In this document: positions 16,858 through 25,749 of the stretch, piece after piece | Layout: every line of letters begins with the position of its first letter | How positions within the stretch are numbered: the stretch's first letter is position 1 | Assembly: GCF_029522115.1 (NCBI RefSeq) | Contig: NZ_JAKWFK010000010.1 | Location: 1-64,000 of the forward strand | Direction of reading: 5' to 3' | Source: Trinickia sp. Y13 | GTDB lineage: Bacteria > Pseudomonadota > Gammaproteobacteria > Burkholderiales > Burkholderiaceae | DNA length: 64,000 nucleotides | Notes under the pieces: model-generated | Seen by the model: only the letters and a program-made list of their open reading frames with translations | Told to the model about the DNA's origin: nothing | The model's database searches: none | Program-made: the position numbers and the translations under genes

Positions 16858-17882
16858 GCGGCAACGATTCCGGGGCCCGCACGCCGGCCAGCGTGCCAGC
16901 AACGGGCGGCGGGTCCGCCAAGCCTGCTCTGGTGTTCGACTTCTTGGCGCGGCTGCGCTCGTTGGAAGCGCCCTGGCTCTGGTCGTTCGCGGGCGCGCTC
17001 CTCGTTTGGTTCGTCATCGCCGGCGTTTTCGGCTTCTCGATTGCGGGCAACGTCGTCGTCACCGCGCTAGTGTTTGCCGTTTTCATGGTGCTCGTGGGCC
17101 TCGGTCAGATGATCGTCATCACGGCCGGTCCAGGCAATATCGATTTGTCGATGCCTTCCGCGATCGCCCTCAGCGGCGTATTGGGCGTGCAGTTGATGAA
17201 GGGCCGCGACGATTTGATTCTGCTCGGCATAGCGGTCGCGCTCGCCGTGGGTGTGCTCGTGGGCCTGGCGAACTATCTGCTGATCCGCGTCCTGCGCATT
17301 CCGCCCATCATCGCCACACTCTCGTCGAGCTTCATCGTGCAGTCGGTCGCGATCACGCAGAGCCGCGGCATGCCTGCGCCGCCCCAGGCACTGCAAGCAT
17401 TCGCGAATGCACGGCTCATCGGCGTGCCCGATATCGCTTGGCTGGCGCTGGCGTTGTCGATCGCGCTTGCCTTCGCCCTCCATCGGACGGTGTTCGGCCG
17501 CGGTCTTTCAGCGCTCGGCCAAAACGCCCGGGCCGCTTGGCTGGCCGGTGTGCGGGTCGAACGCGTGCGCTGGGTGACCTATGTGCTCGCAGCCATCATC
17601 GCCGCGTTGACCGGGCTTCTGCTGGCGGCCGTGTCGGGCGGCGCCGCGCTCGACATGGGCGTGGAATACATGCTGATCTCAGTGGCGGTCGTCGTGATCG
17701 GCGGCACCGAAGTCGCGGGAGGCAAAGGCACCGTGGCGGGCGTCTGGGGCGCGTCGCTGTTCCTCTATCTCACCAATGCCATGCTCAACGCGTTGGGAGC
17801 CGGCGCCGGCGTACGTTCGATCGTGTACGGCGTGCTCATCATCGCGGTCGTCGTCGCGAGCGGACGAAAAGTGCGCCAATGA
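16854..17882 (+). CDS. Sugar ABC transporter permease 2
   Basis: A 342-residue second RbsC-like permease. Its first 45 residues are hydrophilic, then come multiple membrane segments. The loop VITAGPGNIDLSMPSAIALS and the late VVVIGGTEVAGGKGTVAG match permease 1, showing common ancestry. The ATG at 16854 overlaps the permease 1 stop (ATGA). Confidence 0.88.
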   Translation: MSGNDSGARTPASVPATGGGSAKPALVFDFLARLRSLEAPWLWSFAGALLVWFVIAGVFGFSIAGNVVVTALVFAVFMVLVGLGQMIVITAGPGNIDLSMPSAIALSGVLGVQLMKGRDDLILLGIAVALAVGVLVGLANYLLIRVLRIPPIIATLSSSFIVQSVAITQSRGMPAPPQALQAFANARLIGVPDIAWLALALSIALAFALHRTVFGRGLSALGQNARAAWLAGVRVERVRWVTYVLAAIIAALTGLLLAAVSGGAALDMGVEYMLISVAVVVIGGTEVAGGKGTVAGVWGASLFLYLTNAMLNALGAGAGVRSIVYGVLIIAVVVASGRKVRQ

Positions 17883-17950
17883 GAAGCGCCGCGGCGCAAT
17901 CGACTATCGCGACGCGATCGGAATCACTTTAGGAAAGTCGGAAAGCAAAC

Positions 17951-18871
17951 ATGAATCCCAACGAATACGAGGTCCACGACGCACGCTTTCGCAGGCTGCT
18001 TCAGCCGAACGCCCAGTTCGAAAAGCTCGCGAGCGGCTGCATGTGGGCAGAGGGGCCGGTGTGGTTTCCGGCGGCCGAATTTCTCGTGTGGAGCGACATC
18101 CCCAATAACCGCATGATGCGCTGGGTGCCAGGCATCGGCACAGGCGTGTTTCGCACGAACGCGAACTTCAGCAACGGCAACACGTTGGACCGGGAGTGCC
18201 GCCTCGTGAGCTGCGAGCACGGCACGCGCCGCGTCACACGCACCGAACACGACGGCCGCATCACGGTCATCGCGGACCGCCATGAAGGCCGCCGGTTCAA
18301 TTCGCCCAATGACGTGGTCGTGCGCTCCGACAGTTCCGTCTGGTTCACCGATCCGGACTACGGCATTCTGAGCGACTATGAAGGCCATCGCGCGCCGAGC
18401 GAGATCGGCGCCTGCCATGTGTACCGCGTCGCCCCGGAAACCGGCGAGGTGCAGCGCGTGGCCGACGATTTCGCGAAGCCGAACGGCCTGGCATTCTCAC
18501 CGGACGAAACGCGACTCTACGTGGCCGACTCCGGCGCATCGCACATCGAAAGCGGCCCGCACCATATCAGGGTGTTCGACGTCGACGCACAGGGTCGGTT
18601 ACGCAACGGTCGCGTTTTCACCGAAGTCGCACCGGGTGTTCCGGACGGCATGCGCGTGGACGAGCACGGCAACGTGTGGACGAGCGCCGGCGACGGCATT
18701 CATTGCTATGCGCCCGACGGGACGCTGCTCGGCAAAATCCTCGTGCCCGAAGCCGTGGCGAACCTCGTGTTCGGCGGGCCACAGCGCAATCGTCTTTTCA
18801 TCGCGGCGAGCACGTCCATCTACTCGATCTATGTCGGCGTGCGCGGCGCGTATGCGGGAGGCCAGCGATGA
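17951..18871 (+). CDS. SMP-30/gluconolactonase-family lactonase
   Basis: A 306-residue six-bladed propeller protein of the SGL family. These hydrolyse sugar lactones using a divalent metal. Visible metal or substrate positions are the Glu in MWAEGPVWF, the Asn-Asp in FNSPNDVVV, and the Asn and Asp in KPNGLAFSPDE and PDGMRVDEHGN. No signal peptide. It sits 68 bases after the permease gene and overlaps the dehydratase gene, so it likely opens the lactone formed during oxidation of the imported sugar. Confidence 0.87.
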   Translation: MNPNEYEVHDARFRRLLQPNAQFEKLASGCMWAEGPVWFPAAEFLVWSDIPNNRMMRWVPGIGTGVFRTNANFSNGNTLDRECRLVSCEHGTRRVTRTEHDGRITVIADRHEGRRFNSPNDVVVRSDSSVWFTDPDYGILSDYEGHRAPSEIGACHVYRVAPETGEVQRVADDFAKPNGLAFSPDETRLYVADSGASHIESGPHHIRVFDVDAQGRLRNGRVFTEVAPGVPDGMRVDEHGNVWTSAGDGIHCYAPDGTLLGKILVPEAVANLVFGGPQRNRLFIAASTSIYSIYVGVRGAYAGGQR

Positions 18872-20424
18872 ACCCGAACAACCGGCCATCTGCGCCGCAG
18901 CTTTCCAGCGCGGTGATTCTGCTCGATCCGCGCGACGACGTCGCGCTCGCGCGCGAACAACTGTTGCCCGGCGCGCCGCTCGACGCCGAGCATCGCGTTG
19001 CCGGTCTCATTCCCCCCGGCCACAAGGTCGCGCTGCGCGACATCGCGCCGGGCGCGCCGGTGCGCCGCTACGGGCAGATCATCGGCTTCGCGAGCCGCCC
19101 GATCCGGTGCGGAGAGCACGTCCATACCCACAATCTTTCGATGGGCGAGTTCGAGCGCGATTATGCCTTCGGCGTAGACGCCCACGAGACGGCGCCTGCC
19201 GCGCAGCGCGCGACGTTCGAAGGCATCCGTCGCGCGGACGGCCGCATCGCGACGCGCAACTACATCGGCATTCTGACGACGGTCAACTGTTCGGCCACGG
19301 TCGCGCGCGCGATTGCCGACCACTTTCGCCGCGACATTCATCCCGAGGCGCTCGAAGCTTTCCCGAACGTGGACGGCGTGGTTGCGCTCACGCATGGACA
19401 AGGGTGCGCGATGGCCTCCGAAGGCGAGCCGATCGCCGTGCTGCGGCGTACGCTCGCAGGCTATGCGAGGCATCCTAATTTCTTCGCGGTCCTCATCGTC
19501 GGGCTCGGCTGCGAAACGAATCAAATCGATACGCTGGTCGAGACCGAGCATCTCGAACGTAGCGCCCAACTCGCGACGATGACGATCCAACAAACCGGCG
19601 GAACGGCCCGCACGGTGGCCGCGGGCATCGAACGCGTGCGCGATCTGCTCGCGCAAGCAAACCGTGCCACGCGCGAGCCGGTGGACGCAAGCCATCTGAT
19701 GGTCGGGCTGCAATGCGGCGGCTCGGACGGTTATTCGGGCATCACGGCCAACCCCGCGCTCGGTTCTGCCGTGGACCGCCTGGTGGCGCACGGAGGCACC
19801 GCGATCCTTTCCGAAACGCCCGAGATCTACGGCGCGGAGCACCTGCTGACGCGCCGCGCCGCCTCGCGTGAGGTCGGTGAAAAGCTCGTCGCGCGGCTGC
19901 GCTGGTGGGAGGACTATTGCGCGCGGATGAACGCGAACATGAACAACAACCCGTCGGCCGGCAACAAGGCGGGCGGCTTGACGACGATCCTCGAGAAGTC
20001 GCTTGGCGCGGTGGCCAAGGGCGGCACCACGCAACTCGTTCAAACGTACGAATACGCGGAGCCCGTGCGTGCGCGGGGGCTCGTGTTCATGGATACGCCC
20101 GGCTACGATCCCGTTTCCGCGACGGGTCAGGTGGCCGGCGGCGCCAACCTGATTTGCTTCACCACCGGACGCGGCTCGGCCTACGGCTGCGCGCCGGCGC
20201 CCTCGCTGAAATTCGGCACGAATAGCGCCTTATGGTCGCGTCAGCAAGAGGACATCGACCTGAACTGCGGGACCATCGCGGATGGCGAGCAGAGCGTCGA
20301 TGAGGTCGGCGCGGCCATCTTCGAACTCATGCTCGCGACGGCCTCGGGGCAACGCACGAAAAGCGAAAGCCACGGCTATGGGCAGAACGAGTTCGTGCCG
20401 TGGCAGTTGGGGGCGATTATGTGA
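18868..20424 (+). CDS. UxaA-family dehydratase (altronate/galactarate type)
   Basis: A 518-residue protein of the altronate / D-galactarate dehydratase family. An N-terminal SAF-like domain (RVAGLIPPGHKVALRDI) is followed by the large catalytic domain with ALTHGQGCAM, LQCGGSDGYSGI and GTNSALWSRQQEDIDLNCG. The conserved Cys residues suit the iron cofactor of this family. It removes water from a sugar acid to give a 2-keto-3-deoxy acid. Together with the lactonase it supports a sugar to lactone to acid to keto-deoxy acid route. The exact sugar cannot be named from sequence alone. The start overlaps the lactonase stop. Confidence 0.87.
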   Translation: MNPNNRPSAPQLSSAVILLDPRDDVALAREQLLPGAPLDAEHRVAGLIPPGHKVALRDIAPGAPVRRYGQIIGFASRPIRCGEHVHTHNLSMGEFERDYAFGVDAHETAPAAQRATFEGIRRADGRIATRNYIGILTTVNCSATVARAIADHFRRDIHPEALEAFPNVDGVVALTHGQGCAMASEGEPIAVLRRTLAGYARHPNFFAVLIVGLGCETNQIDTLVETEHLERSAQLATMTIQQTGGTARTVAAGIERVRDLLAQANRATREPVDASHLMVGLQCGGSDGYSGITANPALGSAVDRLVAHGGTAILSETPEIYGAEHLLTRRAASREVGEKLVARLRWWEDYCARMNANMNNNPSAGNKAGGLTTILEKSLGAVAKGGTTQLVQTYEYAEPVRARGLVFMDTPGYDPVSATGQVAGGANLICFTTGRGSAYGCAPAPSLKFGTNSALWSRQQEDIDLNCGTIADGEQSVDEVGAAIFELMLATASGQRTKSESHGYGQNEFVPWQLGAIM

Positions 20425-20425
20425 G

Positions 20426-20447
20426 GGCGCCGCGCCTCAACGGCGCC
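20426..20447. terminator. Hairpin between convergent genes
   Basis: GGCGCCG (20426-20432) and CGGCGCC (20441-20447) form a 7-bp stem just after the dehydratase stop and overlapping the last codons of the convergent phosphatase gene. There is no U-run, so a bidirectional intrinsic terminator is only possible. Confidence 0.35.
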
Positions 20448-22125
20448 GCTTGGTCAGCGTAACCGTCTCGAACAGCTCATACTCACCCGTCGGCGCTTGA
20501 TCGGCACCGGGCGCATGGTAATAGTTCATCGTGATCGTGGTCTTGCCGCCGTGCTCGCCCGGGTCCACATCGAACACTGCTATGCCATACCCCGTGCCGG
20601 TGTCGCGCTGCGCCGACCATACGGCGTCTTCCACCGCATCGGCCGGCGCGCGCACGAAGGTGCCTTCGGTCTTACCCGGTATCGGCCGGTTCGGCTTCGT
20701 GAAGACCTTCGCTTGCGGGTTGCCGGTGCCCGCATCGACACCGTACACATCGAGCGGCGCGCTCGTGCCGCCGCCGCCGAGAATCAGGTGAATCGTGCCG
20801 CGGCTCATGTCGAACGTATTGATGCCATGCTGTGCATGACGCACCGGCCGCGGCGTCAACGTGTCGACGCGCTCGCCGGTCGCGAGGTCGGTGCCCATGT
20901 GACGGAAGCAGCCGCACACCGGATAGCTGCGCTCGTAATCGTGGTCGTGCCCGCAGAGCACGAGATCGACGCCGTAGCGCTCGAACAGCGGCAGCCACGC
21001 CTCGCGCAGCGCTTTATCCGAGCCGTTGCCCGTCTTCGACGAACTTAACGCGTCCTGATGCATCTGCACGACGATCCAGTCGATGTCACGGTCGTCAGCG
21101 GCGCGGCGCAGCGTTTTCTCGAGCCAGCGCGTCTGCTCGCCATTGCTATAGCCGCGCACATAGAGCGAGGTGCCCGGCGGAATCGGCGCATTGCCCGTGC
21201 TCGCCGCCGGCACGAGCGGCGCCGGGCCCGCGACGAACGCAGCGCCGTCTTGATACACGATGTCGTCGGCATCGAGCGAGATGAACAGCACCGAACTCAC
21301 TTGGAACGCGTACCAGCGCCCCGAAAAACGGGTGCCGTTCTCAGGTAGCGCATAGCGCGTCAGGTACGAATCGAGCCCCTGCGGGCCGTTGTGAAACTCG
21401 AGCTCGTGGTTGCCGGGACACGGCATCCACGGGCGGTTCGCAGCCGACGTTTGGTTGTTGTTGCCGAAGTCGCGCCAGACGTCGGTTTGATGGGCGGGAT
21501 TCAGGTTCGCGTAGCACAGGTCGCCGTTGAGCAAATGAAACAGCGGTTGGAAGCGCTCGACGGCTTCGACCGCAAAGCGGCTTTGGGGAGACGACAACAC
21601 CCATGCGGTATTCGGCGTCGCGAGATCGCCGTAGCTCGTGAAGCGAAACGGCTTGCGCCCGCGCGGCGCGGTGGTGAAGCTGGCCATGAACGGGCTGCTC
21701 GTGCGGCTGCTGTTGTCGGCCGTGACTTCGTAGCGATATGTCGTATTCGGTTTCAATTCGCGCAGGCTCGCGTGATAGGCGAACACCACGACGCCGCTCA
21801 GTCCGTCCGTGTACGTTCGTTGCACTGCATGCACCGTCTCGCTGTGGCCGCGATCCGAGCTGAAGGTGACACGCGCTCGGATAGCCGCCGCCTGCGACGC
21901 CCACGACACGACGACTTCGCTCGTAGGATCCGCGCCCCACGTCAAATGGACTTGTTCGGGGGTACCGTCGGCAACCGCGCTCGCGTCGGCCGCTTTTACA
22001 GCGGCGGTGAGCGCCCCGGCCGCACTGGCGACCCCCGATGCACCGGCCAGCTTCAAGAAGCCGCGCCGCGATACACCGGCGTTCGTTTCGGTCGAAGATG
22101 CGGCAATCGTGTTCTTCTTCGTCAT
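20437..22125 (-). CDS. Tat-exported purple acid phosphatase / metallophosphoesterase
   Basis: A 562-residue protein. The N-terminus holds a twin-arginine signal S-R-R-G-F-L-K at 19-25. A fibronectin-like purple-acid-phosphatase N domain follows (VHLTWGADPTSEVVVSW). The catalytic domain has all dinuclear-metal motifs in order: G-D-L, N-G-D-L-C-Y, G-N-H-E, V-V-Q-M-H and G-H-D-H-D-Y-E. It is expected in the periplasm or outside the cell, releasing phosphate from organic esters. The ATG at 22125 is preferred over 22161 for the Tat signal. A phosphodiesterase role cannot be excluded. Confidence 0.88.
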   Translation of the reverse strand: MTKKNTIAASSTETNAGVSRRGFLKLAGASGVASAAGALTAAVKAADASAVADGTPEQVHLTWGADPTSEVVVSWASQAAAIRARVTFSSDRGHSETVHAVQRTYTDGLSGVVVFAYHASLRELKPNTTYRYEVTADNSSRTSSPFMASFTTAPRGRKPFRFTSYGDLATPNTAWVLSSPQSRFAVEAVERFQPLFHLLNGDLCYANLNPAHQTDVWRDFGNNNQTSAANRPWMPCPGNHELEFHNGPQGLDSYLTRYALPENGTRFSGRWYAFQVSSVLFISLDADDIVYQDGAAFVAGPAPLVPAASTGNAPIPPGTSLYVRGYSNGEQTRWLEKTLRRAADDRDIDWIVVQMHQDALSSSKTGNGSDKALREAWLPLFERYGVDLVLCGHDHDYERSYPVCGCFRHMGTDLATGERVDTLTPRPVRHAQHGINTFDMSRGTIHLILGGGGTSAPLDVYGVDAGTGNPQAKVFTKPNRPIPGKTEGTFVRAPADAVEDAVWSAQRDTGTGYGIAVFDVDPGEHGGKTTITMNYYHAPGADQAPTGEYELFETVTLTKRRR

Positions 22126-22593
22126 ATCGTCTGTGTCTCTCGAGAGTTGCTGGGGGGCCACGCGCGGGCCGCCTGGCGCCTCGATGGAAAGCGAGGCGCC
22201 AGTGCAGGCATTGGCGTGTTGGGGCGAGCTTCGAACGCTGGCAGCACGGGGGCGCTTATTGCCCGTGTCGCTCGAACGTAGCGGCCATGCGTCGCACGCA
22301 TGGGATGCGGCAACGATAGCGGCGGCGAGTGAAGGTTCGATGTCAGTCAGGGGTCACAGCTTGCGGGAATGGCGGTGGCGAGCCGCTCATCCGCAGACCC
22401 AGGCTGGGCTGCGTCTACGCACCCCTCGCCCTGCTGCGCGCGTCATGGTGTGCAAGGTCGGGCGGCTTCGCGCGGCTTGTTGCACGTCTTACAAGAAGCT
22501 CGGTAACAGTTACGCATCGTTTCAATTTGAAAGATAAGCCGCCGTACGCCGAATGTATTCTTCGCATCACAAACAACAAGAGTGGGGGTGGAC
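22126..22593. other. Divergent promoter region
   Basis: About 470 bases between the divergent phosphatase and lipoprotein genes. A short palindrome GTAACAGTTAC sits near 22502 and AT-richer sequence precedes the lipoprotein start. No Pho box could be picked out with confidence, and no gene is supported. Confidence 0.45.
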
Positions 22594-23754
22594 ATGAACG
22601 GTATCCGTAAGGCCATGCTTTCGGCAGTGTGCGCATCGATGGCGCTGGCGGCGTGCGGTGGAGGCGGCGGCGGCAGCACGCCGACCGGCACCGTGAACGT
22701 GCAAATGACCGATGCGCCGTCGTGCGGCTTCGATCACGTGTATGTGACCGTGAGCCAAGTGCGCATCAACGCAAATTCCGGCGCGGGCGACAACGACGCG
22801 GGCTGGACGACGATCACCCCTGCCACGCCGCAGAAGGTCGATCTGCTCGCGCTGACGAACGGCGTCATGTCGACGCTCGGTCAAGCCACGCTACCAGCGG
22901 GTCGATATCAACAAGTGCGGCTCGTGCTGGCGCAGAATCAAGGCAACTCGCTGGCTAACTCCATCGTCGTTTCCGGGACGACCACCGAACAAGCGCTGGC
23001 GACGCCGAGCGCCACGCAAAGCGGTTTGAAGATCATCCGCCCGTTCGATGTGGCCGCGAATTCGACGGTCGACCTCGTGCTCGATTTCAACGCCTGCAAA
23101 TCGGTGGTCCAGCAGGGCAACGGCTCGTACGCACTGAAACCGGTTATCACCGCCACCCCGACCAACGTCGCGGGCATGATCGACGGCTATGTCGCTCCGG
23201 CGCAAGCGGGCGCGGCGGTATACGCCGAGCAGAACGGCACGGTGATGGGCGGCACGCTCGCGGACGGCAGCGGCCATTTCCTCTTCTCGACCTTGGTCCA
23301 GAGTTCGGCCAACGGCAATTACGATATCGTGATCGCACAACCTAACGAGACGACCGGCATCATCACGTCGGTGCCCGTCGTTGTCGGGGCGACGACCCAC
23401 GTGTCCACGGCGAGCCAACCGATCACGTTACCGTCATCGACGATGAACACGGTCAGCGGGACGGTGACCGCATCGGCGGACGCAAGCCTGCGCGCGCTTC
23501 AGACGGTGTCTGGTACGGCATATGAGATCGGGTCGGCGAATGCCAATCTCGACACGGGCGCCTATACGATGAGCTTGCCCATCGCAGCGCCGATGATGGG
23601 CGCCTATAGTAATACGCTGCCGATCGCGTTGACCGCGGTGGGGGCGGTGGCGGGCCAATACACGGTCGAAGCGGACGCTGCCTCCGGCGCGACGCAATCG
23701 AGCGCTGTCAACATCGCGGGCGGCAGCCAAAGCGGCGTGAATTTCTCGTTCTAA
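22594..23754 (+). CDS. DUF4382 lipoprotein
   Basis: A 386-residue lipoprotein: signal MNGIRKAMLSAVCASMALA then A-A-C followed by a Gly run (GGGGGG), a linker typical of surface or periplasmic lipoproteins. Residues about 30-170 form a DUF4382 domain (VNVQMTDAPSCGFDHVYVTV), and the rest has carboxypeptidase-regulatory-like beta domains. The ATG at 22594 follows GGGGGTGG. Function unknown; DUF4382 proteins are often exported with variable binding roles. Confidence 0.8.
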   Translation: MNGIRKAMLSAVCASMALAACGGGGGGSTPTGTVNVQMTDAPSCGFDHVYVTVSQVRINANSGAGDNDAGWTTITPATPQKVDLLALTNGVMSTLGQATLPAGRYQQVRLVLAQNQGNSLANSIVVSGTTTEQALATPSATQSGLKIIRPFDVAANSTVDLVLDFNACKSVVQQGNGSYALKPVITATPTNVAGMIDGYVAPAQAGAAVYAEQNGTVMGGTLADGSGHFLFSTLVQSSANGNYDIVIAQPNETTGIITSVPVVVGATTHVSTASQPITLPSSTMNTVSGTVTASADASLRALQTVSGTAYEIGSANANLDTGAYTMSLPIAAPMMGAYSNTLPIALTAVGAVAGQYTVEADAASGATQSSAVNIAGGSQSGVNFSF

Positions 23755-23771
23755 CAATCGCATCGTCAACC

Positions 23772-23792
23772 AGGGGGCATTGGCTGCCCCCT
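23772..23792 (+). terminator. Hairpin after the DUF4382 gene
   Basis: AGGGGGC and GCCCCCT form a perfect 7-bp stem with a 7-base loop, 18 bases after the stop. A T-poor tract follows, so it could slow or attenuate transcription into the small lipoprotein gene rather than end it. Confidence 0.4.
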
Positions 23793-23808
23793 CCTCCTCG
23801 GGGAAATC

Positions 23809-23964
23809 GTGAAAAGACTCATCATCGTTTTGGCTTTCGCCTCCAATGCGCTCGCGGCCTGCGCCGTGTACGTGCCGGATCAACCGGGCGTCGTGGTGCG
23901 TCCGCAGGGCGGGCCTGGCAACGGCTTTTGCCCGCCCGGGCAGGCCAAGAAGGGAAACTGCTGA
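23809..23964 (+). CDS. Small lipoprotein, 51 residues
   Basis: GTG at 23809 opens a 51-codon frame, MKRLIIVLAFASNALAAC, which is a clean lipoprotein signal with lipobox L-A-A-C at 18. The mature tail is Pro- and Gly-rich with two further Cys residues (GNGFCPPGQ, KKGNC) that could form a disulfide. GGGGAAATC precedes the start. It resembles the many tiny secreted or lipid-anchored proteins of Burkholderia. Role unknown. Confidence 0.65.
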   Translation: MKRLIIVLAFASNALAACAVYVPDQPGVVVRPQGGPGNGFCPPGQAKKGNC

Positions 23965-24167
23965 TCCGCAGTGACGGGAGCGGCTCGCGGCGGGGCGGAC
24001 CGACGACTCCGCCGCAAGGGCTCGCCGCACTGGTGCATGCAAATGCTCGCAGTGAGTGCAGACGCTCGACGCGCGTGCATGACGAGCACTAAGTCAGGGC
24101 ATACGACATGGTGGGCAGTTGCGTTCGACGCGACCCACGAAGGTGCGCGAAGCCCCATCTGCGCTCG

Positions 24168-24188
24168 CTGCGCCCAAAATCGGCGCAG
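24168..24188. promoter_or_regulatory. Inverted repeat near the sigma-54 promoter, possible NtrC site
   Basis: CTGCGCC, seven bases, GGCGCAG is a perfect inverted repeat ending 14 bases upstream of the -24 element. Its TGCGCC-N7-GGCGCA layout resembles NtrC sites (TGCACC-N5-GGTGCA). It is closer than usual for an enhancer, so its role is uncertain. Confidence 0.3.
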
Positions 24189-24201
24189 TCACTCCCGACT
24201 T

Positions 24202-24217
24202 TGGTACGCTTCTTGCT
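24202..24217 (+). promoter_or_regulatory. Sigma-54 promoter of the ammonium transporter
   Basis: TGGTACG, four bases, TTGCT matches the sigma-54 consensus TGGCACG-N4-TTGCW with correct spacing of the GG and GC dinucleotides. It lies 33 bases before the ATG. Expression would depend on RpoN and a nitrogen-responsive activator, which suits an ammonium transporter. Confidence 0.75.
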
Positions 24218-24249
24218 TCCTGCGCCTGTTTTTTGCGCGCAACCAAACC

Positions 24250-25452
24250 ATGAATGAGTTGAAATCGGGCGCCGATACGCTGTTTCTCCTTTTGGGCGCC
24301 ACAATGGTGCTCGCGATGCATGCAGGGTTCGCATTTCTGGAACTCGGCACCGTCCGCAAGAAGAATCAAGTCAACGCACTCGTCAAAATCCTCGTCGATT
24401 TCGCCGTGTCGACGATCGCCTACTTCTTCATCGGCTACACGATCGCATACGGCGTCCAATTCTTCGGCAATGCGGCGACGCTCGCACAGCACAACGGCTA
24501 TGACCTCGTGCGCTTCTTCTTTCTGCTGACGTTCGCTGCCGCGATCCCCGCGATCGTCTCGGGCGGGATCGCCGAACGCGCCAAGTTCAACCCGCAGCTG
24601 TGCGCCACATTCGTCCTCGTGGGCTTCGTCTATCCGTTCTTCGAAGGGATTGCTTGGAACGGGCGATTCGGCCTGCAAAGCTGGCTAGCCGCGACGTTCG
24701 GCGCGCAGTTCCATGATTTCGCCGGCTCCGTCGTCGTGCATGCGTTCGGCGGCTGGGTGGCACTGCCCGCGGTACTGCTGCTCGGCGCGCGGCGCGGCCG
24801 GTATCAACGCGACGGACGCATCGCGGCGCATCCGCCGTCCAATATCCCATTCCTGGCCTTGGGCGCCTGGGTGTTGGCGGTCGGCTGGTTCGGCTTCAAC
24901 GTGATGAGCGCGCAAACCCTCGACAAAATCAGCGGCCTCGTCGCGGTCAATTCGCTGATGGCGATGGTGGGCGGCACGATCGCCGCTTGGCTTGCCGGGC
25001 GCAACGACCCCGGCTTCGCCTATAACGGCCCGCTGGCCGGATTAGTCGCCGTTTGCGCCGGGTCCGACATCATGCATCCGATCGGCGCGCTCATCACGGG
25101 CGTGATCGCGGGCGCCCTCTTCGTCTACATGTTCACCTGCGTGCAGAACCGGTGGCGGATCGACGACGTGCTCGGCGTCTGGCCGCTGCACGGCCTGTGC
25201 GGCGCCTGGGGCGGCATCGCCGCGGGCATCTTCGGCATGACCGCGCTCGGCGGTGCGGGGGGCGTCTCCCTGATCGCACAGATCATCGGCACGCTCGGGG
25301 CCATCGTCGTCGCCACCGCGGGTGGCGCGCTCGTCTACGGCATCCTGCGCGCAACGGTCGGCATCCGGCTCGACGACGAAGACGAGTTCGACGGCGCCGA
25401 TTTGTCGATTCACAAAATCAGCGCCACGCCCGAACGCGAAACGGTGGCATAG
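24250..25452 (+). CDS. amt: Ammonium transporter (Amt/MEP/Rh family)
   Basis: A 400-residue membrane protein with about eleven predicted helices. Visible Amt features are FVLVGFVYPFFEGIAWNG, the first pore His in SVVVHAFGGWVALP and the second in WPLHGLCGAWGG. The N-terminus (NELKSGADTLFLLLGATMV) starts directly in the first membrane segment without an exported peptide. No glnK lies next to it, which differs from the usual glnK-amtB pair. The sigma-54 promoter indicates induction under nitrogen limitation. Confidence 0.92.
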   Translation: MNELKSGADTLFLLLGATMVLAMHAGFAFLELGTVRKKNQVNALVKILVDFAVSTIAYFFIGYTIAYGVQFFGNAATLAQHNGYDLVRFFFLLTFAAAIPAIVSGGIAERAKFNPQLCATFVLVGFVYPFFEGIAWNGRFGLQSWLAATFGAQFHDFAGSVVVHAFGGWVALPAVLLLGARRGRYQRDGRIAAHPPSNIPFLALGAWVLAVGWFGFNVMSAQTLDKISGLVAVNSLMAMVGGTIAAWLAGRNDPGFAYNGPLAGLVAVCAGSDIMHPIGALITGVIAGALFVYMFTCVQNRWRIDDVLGVWPLHGLCGAWGGIAAGIFGMTALGGAGGVSLIAQIIGTLGAIVVATAGGALVYGILRATVGIRLDDEDEFDGADLSIHKISATPERETVA

Positions 25453-25560
25453 GTTCGTTTCCGCACGCCGCCACACGCGGCACAGGGTGGCGCGCCGACA
25501 CGGACGATGCGTCGCCGGCGCGTGAAGGGGCGGGCGAGGCGCGCAAACTTTCAGCCGCGC

Positions 25561-25650
25561 CCCTCGCCCTCGCCCTCGCCCTCGCCCTCGCCCTCGCCCT
25601 CGCCCTCGCCCTCGCCCTCGCCCTCGCCCTCGCCCTCGCCCTCGCCCTCG
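25561..25650. repeat. Fifteen-copy CCCTCG microsatellite
   Basis: CCCTCG is repeated exactly 15 times without interruption over 90 bases, between the ammonium transporter and the siderophore receptor. It is about 65 bases upstream of the Fur box. Perfect repeats of this length are prone to slippage. As it is not inside a supported gene, its effect would be on the distance or structure of the promoter region. Confidence 0.9.
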
Positions 25651-25715
25651 AAGCGCCCTTCCAAGCGACGATCCGCTCGCGAGCAACGCCAAAAAGTCCC
25701 TTTGCGTCTCGAATT

Positions 25716-25749
25716 ATTAATGCTAATCGTTCTCATTTGCATTTATAAT
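25716..25749 (+). promoter_or_regulatory. Fur box and promoter of the siderophore-uptake operon
   Basis: The 19 bases at 25716-25734 match the Fur consensus GATAATGATAATCATTATC at 14 positions. A perfect TATAAT lies at 25744-25749, with the Fur site covering the -35 region. Fur with iron would block RNA polymerase. The receptor starts 88 bases further on. Confidence 0.7.
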
